From: Parvularia atlantis
Taxonomy: Eukaryota; Opisthokonta; Rotosphaerida
Direction of reading: 5' to 3'
Assembly (NCBI GenBank): GCA_943704415.1
Contig: CALSCO010001021.1
Coordinates: 1-10,087, forward strand
Length of the DNA stretch: 10,087 nt
The first letter of the stretch is position 1, and each line of letters opens with the position of its first letter. The position numbers and the translations under genes were made by a program. This document shows positions 1 through 7,536 of the stretch, one piece after another. Under the pieces are notes generated by a model, which searched no databases, was not told the origin of the DNA, and saw only the letters and a program-made list of their open reading frames with translations.

Positions 1-958
1 CCCCCACACACACGCGCGCTGTCGCGCGCCCACGCACGTGCTCAGCAGGCCGTACGCCGTCGGCGTGACGATGGCGGGGCAGACGTAGCGAAGGAAAAAG
101 AAGCCCGCGACGACGGTGTGGCGCGCGTCCGGAAACTTGGCGACAGCATGCTTCTGCATCACGGCGCACATGCGCTTCATCTCGATCGACACGTGGTCCA
201 GCTGAGGGCGCGCGTGCGTGTGAGCGCGGTCTGGCGCGGCGGTTGGGCGGCCGCACTGAGCCGAGGATACTGTCCATGAACTGCGTCGTGAGCGCGAGCA
301 GCTGCGCCATGTTGCCCGCGAGGTCCGTTGAGGCCTGCGCACTGCACGCGCGCGCCCGCGGTCAGCACACGGCGTTGCAGCGGCATCGCCTTGGCGCGCA
401 CCGCGTCGGGTCGACCTCATATGAGCCCGTGCTCGCGGCGATCGCGTCCACGTGCGGCCCGAGCACCACGCGCAGGTAGTCGAGCGCCTGCATGCGCGCA
501 AACACGGTCATGACCTTGCTGCACATCGAGTTGTTGCGGAACAGCTGCGACCGCGCGTGTGAGCGTGACCGTCACGCGCGCCCCGTGAAGCCTCCTGTCA
601 CACACCAGGCTCGACATGGCGCAGCTGGCGATCTCGCGCTCGATCGCGGCGTGCACCAGCAGCTGCACCTTGCTCTCCCACTCAAACAGCAGGAACAGGC
701 TCTTGGCCAGCTGCGGGCGCGTCAGCGGCATATCGCGGCGCGGGCACTGCCGCGGCGGACCTTGTCGAACTCGGCCATGTCGGTCGTCTCGCTCAACACC
801 GTCACCAGCCGCTGGTCCTCCGCCGTCAGCAGCGCGCGCAGCGGCTGGTACTGCGCCAGCGACAGCTGCTTCGAGTCCACCGCGGGCGGCGGCGGCGGCG
901 GTGCAGAGTCGCGCTTCGACGCCAGCATGAACGGACTGCGGCTGAGGCGGTCAGCCAT
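1..958 (-). CDS. RasGAP-domain protein, 5' portion (C-terminus beyond left edge)
   Basis: Exons read on the minus strand: 958-761, 710-606, 544-402, 341-257, 201-38; a further intron starts at 37. They join in frame to about 232 residues. A proline-rich N-terminus (PPPPPP near residue 25) is followed by a RasGAP fold from about residue 40. Family landmarks are present. LFRNNS (about 102-107) corresponds to the arginine-finger loop. EVDPTR is the motif usual after the central helices. FFFLRYVCPAIVTP (about 211-224) matches the FLRxxxPA signature, with its structural arginine at about 215. By family knowledge it should accelerate GTP hydrolysis on Ras-like GTPases at the membrane, and both key arginines are intact. 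The ATG at 958 is the first Met after a CAG that could itself be a splice acceptor (960-962), so the true N-terminus may lie upstream. It follows the seven-PH gene on the same strand. Subfamily is not resolvable here. Confidence 0.88.
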
Positions 959-1311
959 GCTGCGATCCACTCAGTGGGCGGTGAGGGGAAAGAGTCCGTG
1001 TCGTGGCAGTCAGGTCGCTTGTAGAAGTGCGTACAGTCCTCTCGGGCCCACTCGTTGTAACGGGAGCAACAGGGACAGCCTGAGTGCAAAGCCTAGCATA
1101 CTCGCTACCAGTAGGCCTACTACGACGACGGACGGCTTTGTTGCATGAGTTGCCGTCCTGCAGATCAAAGCGAGGGTCGGCGTTCCTCCAGTCCGACGTT
1201 CCAATGAGCTGGCCATCGTAGAACCTGGACGCGTCCTCTGAGCTTAAGGAGATCATGCGGCTTCCGAACTTGCGAAGAGCGCCAGCCTGAGTAGTGTTGA
1301 ACTTGAACATG
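959..1311. other. Lower-GC spacer between the PH-array gene and the RasGAP gene
   Basis: These 353 bp form the longest gap between genes in the window and are visibly less GC-rich than their flanks. On the minus strand three frames carry coding-like stretches. One (from about 1320) begins MFKFNTTQAG and continues through a polar segment. A second (1216-1010) holds a hydrophobic run of about 24 residues starting VVVVGLLVASMLG. A third (about 1090-980) contains EWAREDCTHFYKRP. None matches a family I recognise. The simplest view is the 3' UTR of the PH gene plus the 5' region of the RasGAP gene; an alternative first exon for RasGAP is possible. Confidence 0.5.
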
Positions 1312-4300
1312 TCATTGCGACGACGCATTCGACCCCCTCCGCCCGGCCAGGTACGAGCACAGCGCGTCGACCCACTGCTGCCGAAGCGCGTCCGTGTCGG
1401 CGCCGAGGTAGAACGTGCGCTCGGGTGTGACGATGGCGAAGCCTGGTGTGCGCGCGCTCAGCTCAGTCTTACAGCGTCCCACCCGCGCACCGTTGGGCGT
1501 CTCGAGCGGCAGCTGCGGCTTGACGGACGAGGCCGAGTCGCCGAGGAGCGCGAGCGAGATGGTGCCGACCTCCTGCACGTCGCGCTTGCGCTTGTAGTAC
1601 ATGACTTCGTTGCCACGCATGACAAACCACCGGCGGCGGAAGGCCTGACTGTGCGGTCAGTCCATGAGCGAGTGCGACGGCAGTCGCGTGCCTTGTTGGA
1701 CTCGCCGCGCTTGTAGAGGTAGCTCTGGATGACCGGCGCGGCGGCGCGTGCAGCGGCCTCGCGCTCGGCCGCGGCGACGCCGTCGTCCTCGGGCACGGCG
1801 TCGGCGATGAGGTCCATCCAGTCGTACAGGTCACGCGAGCTGGCCGTGGCGAGGATAAAGAGGCTGCACGCCGGCGTGCGTGAGCGTGCAGGCGGCGTGC
1901 TGGTGGTCGCACCGCGGCTTGACCGAGATCGAGAAGGTGAAGGGCCGGTCGATCGAGTGCTTTGTCATCTCGTGGACGCGCGTGCACGAGTTGAGGTCGA
2001 CGGTCTCGATCGGGTCGCGGTCCTGTGTGCACGTGCGGCCGGTGAGCCACGGTTCCGCCTGGCGGCACGGCGCTCACCTTGTCGGCGCGGAAGATGAGCA
2101 GCTGGGCCTCGCGCGTGAGCACAAAGACGCGCTTGACCCACGTCTGCGCGCTCGCGCGGCGTCAGCATGTGCAAGCGAGCACGCGGCGCCACGCACGATC
2201 CCGCTCGTCTGGTCCACGCGCTTCTCGAGCAGCCCGACCTTGACCGCGTCCTGCGCATGGATGGCGTCAGGCCAGCGAGGTGAGTTGCCTGCAAGCCGCG
2301 CACCGCAGTGATGCCGCCCCGCCCGGGCCCGCCATGCCGGTCCATAACGACGTCGGCCTCGGGCACGCGCTCGGCCAGGGCGTGCATCCACTCGGCGCGG
2401 AGCTCGTCCGTCTCGGCGCTGAGCACAAACACGCGGTCGCTCGTGCACAGCTCAAACACGGCGCCCCTGCCAACGTGTCAGCAGCCTCCGCGCGTCATGC
2501 GTCGCGCTCTGCACGTGCCTCTGGTACTTGCTCGCGCTCGCAAAGCGGATGCCGCGGCACTCGCGCAGGTCGGCAAAGCCCAGCGCACGGTCCTTCTTCT
2601 CGTCGTTGTAGTAAAACAGGCGCAAGCCCATCAGCACAAAGTACCGCCGCTTCCAAGCCTTGCTCGAGTCGGTCCCGCCGCGCTTCTCGAGGTACCCGCT
2701 CTTGCTCTGCGCAACCGTCGCGGTCAGACATACTGCAGAATGCCCGCGTGCCCGCGCGCGCATACCATCACGTCGCTGCCGACGGCCGGGCGCGCCGGGC
2801 CGTTGTTGTACTGCGTCACGATCGGCTGGGTGACGGCGACCCACTCGGCGCGCAGCTGCTCCGTGTCGGCCTCGATCGCAAACGTGCGCTCGGGCGTGAC
2901 AATATCAAAGCCCCATGAGCCCTTGGCCGACGACGGCGCGGGCCGGTTGTCGACCGACGTGCATCGCGCGAGGTCGATCACGCCTGGCCGCGCGGCTGAG
3001 TTTGGCGGACGCGCACGCGGCAGACGCACGCACCGGCGGGGCTGCGGTCCTTGTCCGACTTGAAGTACATGAGCGTGCTCCCGCGCAGCACAAAGTAGCG
3101 CTTCTTCCACGTGCGGATCGCCCCGCCCTCCTTCTTGAGGTACCCGCTCTTGACGACATCGCCGACTGGATGCGCAGCTACGGTCAGCCCTCTCCGGGTC
3201 ACATGAGGCGACGCGCACCCGTAATTGCTGCCAGCGACTCGGTCAGGCCCGTCCCGCCGCGCGAGACCATCGACGACGTCGTCGACAACGGCGGCGCACT
3301 CTCGTCGTCGTCGACTTCCTCCATCACGTACTCGTCGTCGGACCACTCGCCCTCGGGCGCGTGCCCCAAGTCGAGCGTGGCATCGGTCTGCGCGCGCGCG
3401 CATCAGGTGCGCAGGGCGTGGGCAACGCGCACGTGCCCTGCTGCGGCTGCGCATCGGCTCGGTCGACGCGACGCTCTGCTGGCTCTGCGCACGTCGTGAG
3501 CACGGCGGCGGTACGCACACACGGTCAGCGGCGCACGTCGTCGTCCAGCATCAGCTCCTCGGGGATGGCGTCCTCGATCGCCGCGATCCACTCGTCGCGC
3601 TCCTTGTCCGAGCTCGCCGTGAGCACGTACACCCGCCCGGGCGTGTCGAGCTCGAGCGAGTGCGCCTTGGCGCGTTTTCTTGTCACGTCGACCGCACGGA
3701 GGCCCGTGCACGACGCGAGGAGGATCTGGCCGAGCGCTTTTGTGCATAGCCGTCAGCCGCGCGCGCGTGGACAGTTCAGACGTAGCGCACGCTTCTTGTT
3801 CGTGTCCGACTGCTGGTACGCCAGGACCGCGCCCTTGAGCACAAACCAGCGCTGCTTGCTGCCGCGGCGCAGGTCGCCCTGCTTGACGAGGAAACCCTGC
3901 TTTGTGACGATCTGCAGCGCGCGTGCACAGTCAGCAGCACGCTCCGCGCACGGCAACGAGGCAATGCGCACCTCACTGGACACGTCGGCCGCGGGCGGCG
4001 GCGGCAGCAGCATCGCCGGCGGCTCGTGCGTGAGGGGCGTCTCGGGCACCTCGAGCGCGCCGTCGCCGTCCTCGTCCTGCGCCAAAGCACCGCTTTCAGC
4101 ACACTGACCGCGCACGCACACAGGGCTGCGCACCTCGTCGTCGGACACCGGTGCCGTGGCACCCGTGCCCGCGTCACCGTCCGTCGCCGTGGCAGAGTCC
4201 TGGTCCGGCACACACTCCTCCATCGTGGCCATCCACTCGTCGCGCTGCGGCGGGCGGGCGCCTCAGCCGTGCTCCCGCGCCACACACCACGGACGCACGT

Positions 4301-5280
4301 CGGCCTCGTCCATCGCGGCAAAGACGTACACGCGCGTGTTCGTCGCGACCTCAAACACGTACGGGAAGCGCCGCGAGGGCGTGCCCCAGGTGATCGCGTT
4401 GCAGCCGCTGAGGTTGACGCTGCTGATCGGCTTCGTGTCCTGCACGACCGCCACGCGTCTTGTCAGCGCCCGCGCACGGCTCCCAGGGGCAAGTGCGCGC
4501 CTTGTCTTTCTTGTAGTACGACAGGATGTCGTTCTGCACAACGACGAAGCGCTTGCGCCAGGCCTGCGAGGTGACCCGTCAGCGCGCGCGTCACTGATGT
4601 GCATCACGTGCCTTGTTGCGCATGCCCTGCTTGTATAGGTACCCGGTGCGCACGGGCTGCGCGTCGCGAGGATGGTCAGGCCTGCGCGCCCGCGACGATG
4701 CCCAGCGACAGCGCACCCCGTCGTCCATCTGCGCGCGCCCGAGGCTGTAGCGCCTGAGCGCGGCCTCGATCATGTCGAACCAGTCCTCGCGCTGCTGCGC
4801 CGACTCGGCCGAGAGCAGGTACGTCCGGCCCTGGACGAGGATCTGCAGCAGGTGGCCGTGCCCGTCCTTGTCGTGCTCGGGCGCGCGCACGCCGGAGCAG
4901 CGCATGAGGTCGATCGTCCCGAGCTCCTCCTCCTCCTGCGTGCGGCGGCGGCGCGCGCGTCGGCGCACATCGCGCGGGCCGACGTGCGGCCGCACCTGCT
5001 CGTTCGTGTAGTAGGCGAGACGTAGCGTCTCGTGCTCCTGCAGCACGAACCAGCGCCGCTTCCACGTCTGTTGTGGTTTCGGGCGCGTGAGCGCCCCCCG
5101 CGCGTCGCCCTCCTGCTCACGCGCGAGCCACCGCGCCTTCCAGTTGCCGCCGCGCTTCGCGAGGTAGCCCTTCTTGCCCGCGCGCCGCCCCTGCTGCGTC
5201 GCACCGCGTCGCGCACGTCAGACGGGCCGACGGCGTGAAGCAGCGCGCGTGCGATGCGGGGAACGCGCCTCGAACGCCAT
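1312..5280 (-). CDS. Seven-PH-domain protein (tandem pleckstrin homology array)
   Basis: Exons on the minus strand: 5280-5269, 5193-5137, 5067-4996, 4935-4717, 4656-4612, 4563-4501, 4439-4299, 4244-4134, 4076-3972, 3911-3791, 3736-3537, 3484-3437, 3387-3219, 3165-3034, 2983-2766, 2706-2519, 2466-2304, 2250-2197, 2143-2078, 2022-1913, 1863-1692, 1644-1491, 1442-1312. Together they give 2751 nt, or 916 aa. PH domains lie at about residues 12-110, 122-215, 277-375, 457-560, 572-675, 689-785 and 806-910. Each starts G-Y/F/L-L-x-K, has a W/F-K/R-x-R-aromatic beta-2 strand (WKRRWFVL, WKKRYFVL, WKRRYFVL and similar), and most end in a helix with the invariant Trp (REDWFDM, RDEWIAA, RAEWMHA, RQQWVDA). 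Linkers are acidic, Ser- or Pro-rich. No catalytic domain is visible, so a membrane-recruited scaffold is inferred. The start is uncertain: MAFE at 5280 needs a GC donor, while an ATG at 5303 with a GT donor also fits. The exon at 3484-3437 is the least certain. Confidence 0.85.
1645..1691 (-). other. GC-AG intron in PH7
   Basis: This 47-nt intron has donor AAG|GCACGC and an acceptor at CAG|GCCTTC, with CTGAC 14-18 nt before the acceptor. Splicing rejoins the PH7 strands as SNK|AFRRRWFVM. No GT lies at a position that would keep this frame. Confidence 0.8.
2467..2518 (-). other. GC-AG intron in PH5
   Basis: This 52-nt intron has donor CAGAG|GCACGTGC, CTGAC 9-13 nt before the acceptor, and acceptor GGCAG. 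The split codon AG|G gives YQR|GAVFELC and restores the PH5 beta strands. The internal GT two codons on is in the wrong phase. Confidence 0.78.
3388..3436 (-). other. Probable GC-AG intron in the PH3-PH4 linker
   Basis: This 49-nt intron has donor AGG|GCACGTGC and acceptor GCGCAG|ACCGAT. The nearest GT (in GCACGTGCG) is out of phase. It lies in a low-complexity linker, so domain continuity cannot confirm it. Skipping the small exon 3484-3437 is an alternative. Confidence 0.5.
4440..4500 (-). other. GC-AG intron in PH2 (after beta-3)
   Basis: This 61-nt intron has donor GACAAG|GCGCGCAC, a CTGAC, and acceptor GTGCAG|GACACG. The join reads YYKKDK|DTKPISS and keeps phase 0. The only later GT donor (GTGCGCGG) would leave the wrong phase. 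Confidence 0.8.
4564..4611 (-). other. GC-AG intron in PH2 (beta-1/beta-2)
   Basis: This 48-nt intron has donor AACAAG|GCACGTGA, a CTGAC, and acceptor CGCAG|GCCTGG. The join RNK|AWRKRFVV recreates the canonical PH beta-1/beta-2 pattern at the same position as in PH1 and PH7. Confidence 0.82.
5068..5136 (-). other. GC-AG intron in PH1 (beta-1/beta-2)
   Basis: This 69-nt intron has donor TGGAAG|GCGCGG, a CTCAC, and acceptor AACAG|ACGTGG. The join NWK|TWKRRWFVL is the PH consensus. The nearby GT is in the wrong phase. Confidence 0.8.
5194..5268 (-). other. Possible GC-AG first intron of the PH-array gene
   Basis: If translation starts at 5280, the donor is TTCGAG|GCGCGT and the acceptor GACGCAG|CAG, with a CTGAC 22-26 nt upstream. 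If it starts at 5303, a GT four bases inside (GTTCCC) would serve, also in frame. The sequence alone does not decide. Confidence 0.45.
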
Positions 5281-5355
5281 CGCTGCCAGACGATTTGCAG
5301 CATGGGGGGGGGGGGGGGGGGGCCGCGTGCTGACCGAGCGACGCGCAGCAGTGGG
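5281..5355. promoter_or_regulatory. Divergent spacer, candidate bidirectional promoter
   Basis: These 75 bp separate the start of the PH-array gene (minus) from the start of the small membrane-protein gene (plus). The spacer is dominated by a 19-G run. No TATA-like element is visible. A promoter role is inferred from position only. Confidence 0.4.
5304..5322 (+). repeat. G19 homopolymer
   Basis: Nineteen consecutive G on the plus strand, directly after CAT at 5301-5303. Such tracts can form G-quadruplexes and are length-variable in cells and in sequencing, so the count may not be exact. Confidence 0.9.
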
Positions 5356-5674
5356 ATGCGCAAGGAGACGTGGATCGGCCTCGGTTGCGCCGTCGTGGCC
5401 GTCGCGCTCACGGCGATCGACGCCAACAGCGCCGCGCGCGCACGCAGGGAGCGGGGCGAGGACGCGCCCGTCGTGCGGCGAACGGTCGGGGTGCGCGCTG
5501 TGCGATCGCTCGCTTCGGGGCGCTGACCTTGCGCGCCAGACCGCGCGGCCGGCGCCGCCGCAGATGGAGTCTGGGGTGCGCCGCCCTGCGACGATGCGCA
5601 GCGCGATGCTCACGCTATGCGTGCAGACCGACCGCGTGCCCAGCCTTGACTCGGCGCCGCCCAGGCCACACTGA
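5356..5674 (+). CDS. Small single-pass membrane protein (hypothetical)
   Basis: Three predicted exons, 5356-5490, 5540-5575 and 5627-5674, give 72 aa. The two introns (49 and 51 nt) each show a GTGCGC donor, a CTGAC or CTCAC motif and a CAG acceptor, exactly like the introns of the certain genes. This is the main evidence that the gene is real. The protein begins MRKETWIGLGCAVVAV, a hydrophobic segment of about 18 residues after a short basic start, followed by an Arg-rich stretch (AARARRERGE) and a proline-rich tail. This suggests an N-terminal membrane anchor, possibly of a mitochondrial or endomembrane micropeptide. I recognise no family. It is divergent from the PH-array gene and convergent with the zinc-finger gene. 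The second intron is a multiple of three, so its retention also leaves an open frame. Confidence 0.5.
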
Positions 5675-5789
5675 TGGGACGAGGCAACTCGAGTACAGAA
5701 CAACAGTGTGCAGGGCAGCAGAGAACAGGGGGCAGCAACAACAACAAGGCGAGAGGGGGCAGACTCGGACAGACGCACAGGCAGAAGCA
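5675..5789. other. Convergent spacer
   Basis: These 115 bp between two convergent stop codons are purine-rich on the plus strand, with CAACAACAACAA and several CAG/GGGGGCAG repeats. They presumably hold both 3' UTRs. No AATAAA-type signal is seen. Confidence 0.5.
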
Positions 5790-7331
5790 TCACGCCGTGA
5801 CGAGCGCCGTGAGCGTGGCGCGCTGGTGCGCCTCGGCGCGCTTGCGCGCGTCGCGGCGCGCGTGCGAGCCGAGGTGGATCTGCGCCGCGGCCGGGCCGTC
5901 AGCAGAACACGCGTGATGCAAGGGGCGCACCTTGAGGTGGCACTTCTGGCTGAAGCGCTTGCCGCAGTTGGGCAGGTCGCACACAAACATGCGCGCCTCC
6001 GGGTTGTGGCTGGCCACTGTGGCGACGCGGGTCAACGTCCTCCGCACAGGAGCAGCGCACACGGGAAGCACGCACGGTGCCGCTTGAGCCGCGAGTGGTG
6101 CGAGAAGCGCTTCTGGCAGTTCTCGAACGTGCACACGAACGGCGCCTCCTCCGTGTGCACCTGGCGGTGGTACTTGAGCGAGTAGCCGCGGCAGAAGCTC
6201 TTGCTGCAGCCGGGGAAGTCGCAGTAGAACCGGCCGTTGTGCCAGTAGCGGTGGCCCTGGATGTGCTCGCGGTAGAATCGCTTGGTGTCGAACATGGCAG
6301 TGCAGCCGGGCATCTGCGTTGCGGCAGAGTGAGCGCGCAGCGCGCGCGTGTGGTGACGCACCTCGCAGTGCAGCGTGACCGCGCCCAAGTCCTGGTCGGA
6401 CGACACGGGCGAGCGCTCGTGGGGGGCCTTGCGCGCGCGCGCGAGCGACGTGGTCGTGATGGGCTTGGAGCGCCGGCGCATGTCGATCTCGTCACGCAGG
6501 CCGCGCTCGTCGTCGTCGCCCTCGTCCTCTTCGTCCACGTCGGGCTCATCGTCCTCGTCCTCGCTCGCGCCCGAGACCGACATCAAGTCCACGTCGATGT
6601 CGTCGTCGTGCCCTGTCGCCGAATATTCCCCCTCTCGAGCGTCAGCGACACCGCCGGGGCGAGCACAGCCAGAGAGACGCACCGTCCGCCCCGAGGCGCG
6701 GCACCTCGTTCGCACCCGCCTCGCTCTTGCCGGTGCCACCACTCATGGGCGGCGTGCGGAACAGGCGCCGCTTGCCGGGCGGCGAGGCCATCGCGGCGGC
6801 GGCGGCGGCGGCCGAGAGCGGCGTGAGGTCGGGCACGAGCGGCGCGGCGTCGTCCGGAGCCGCGACGCGCACGGGCGACGACGAGGCGAGCCAGCGCAGG
6901 ACGCGCAGCGGGTCCGAGACGTCGAGCGCGTCGCCGTCCTCCCTGTGTGATGACGTAACAGCGTGCCGAGGCGTCTTGCCCGCGCGCGCCGGCGAGGGCG
7001 GGTGCTCATGCGCGCGGCGCTTGCCCGACGATGCGGCCAGGCCCGGCGTGTGCGGCTCGGCCTCGCTCGACGACCCGTCGCGCAGCCGGTTGATCATCGC
7101 GAGGAAGCCCCAGAACTGCGCCACGTCCTCGGCGGGCACGGCCGCGGCGCAGCTGCCGGCGCCGGGCGGCGTGTGCGGCTCGTCGGCTGCTGCTGCTGCG
7201 CGGCGCGGGCGCGGGAGCATGGGGGCGCGGCGCGTCAGCCGGGCGATCGCGCGCCAACCCACCCGGGTCCCCCAACGGTCGCGCGCGCGCGCCACCGCCA
7301 CGCGGTCTTCCTCCGCCGTTTTTTTCGCCAT
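5790..7331 (-). CDS. C2H2 zinc-finger protein (four fingers, acidic region)
   Basis: Exons on the minus strand, 7331-6683, 6633-6362, 6313-6076, 6016-5931 and 5879-5790, give 444 aa. The N-terminal half is low-complexity, with alanine runs, many S/T-P sites (HTPP, SSPVR, SPPGKRR) and basic patches. Residues about 220-265 are strongly acidic (for example DVDEEDEGDDDE). Four C2H2 fingers follow at about 306-328, 338-360, 368-390 and 399-421, all C-x4-C-x12-H-x3-H. The linker between fingers 2 and 3 (HTEEAPF) resembles the TGEKP type, and the C-terminus is basic. This fits a nuclear sequence-specific DNA-binding protein, with the acidic region a candidate activation domain; orthology is not assigned. 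Introns split fingers 1, 3 and 4 within the zinc-binding residues, and splicing restores every ligand. The start is uncertain: in-frame Mets lie at 7403 and 7220, and a CTGAC near 7235 could mark an unseen N-terminal intron. Confidence 0.87.
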
Positions 7332-7536
7332 AGGGCTCGCGCCCGCCGGCCCCCCGCGTGCACCCATGCGCGCAGGTGCGGGCGGCCCGCAGACGGGACG
7401 CACCTGTGGTCATGGCGGCGGCGGGCTCTGGCGGCGGCGGTGGGCGGACGGAAGTTCTGCACGAGGCGCACACGTTTCTTCCCCGAAATGGCGCCAGAAG
7501 TGCTCCGGAAGCATCCAGAACGCTCTGTTGTGCACG
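7332..7536. promoter_or_regulatory. Divergent spacer between zinc-finger and APRT genes
   Basis: These 205 bp separate the two start codons. The half nearer the zinc-finger gene is extremely GC-rich (CCCCCGCG, GGCGGCGG). The half nearer APRT is more balanced and contains TTCTTCCCCGAAATGGCGCC. It probably holds both core promoters and 5' UTRs; a 5' UTR intron cannot be excluded. Confidence 0.45.

Noticed and set aside
3388-3536. One 149-nt intron between PH3 and PH4
   Set aside because: A CAG acceptor after a CTCAC at 3485 and a small in-frame exon (3484-3437) give two introns of normal length. I kept that model but at lower confidence.
5218-5793. Minus-strand open frame with a hydrophobic start (MMLLPVRLSE...)
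   Set aside because: Composition is shadow-like, and it runs through the G19 tract and opposite the spliced small gene. It shows no intron signals or known domain.
6938-6961. Possible 24-nt GC-AG intron in the zinc-finger gene's first exon
   Set aside because: It is far shorter than any other intron here and lacks the branch motif. The frame is open without it.
7483-7499. E2F-like site (AAATGGCGCC) upstream of APRT
   Set aside because: It is only an approximate match, and GGCGCC is expected by chance in such GC-rich DNA.
6727-7536. Long plus-strand open frame running into APRT from upstream
   Set aside because: It is antisense to the zinc-finger gene's first exon, and its protein is Ser/Ala/Arg-rich noise. 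Long open frames by chance are expected at this GC level. APRT homology begins only after 7612.
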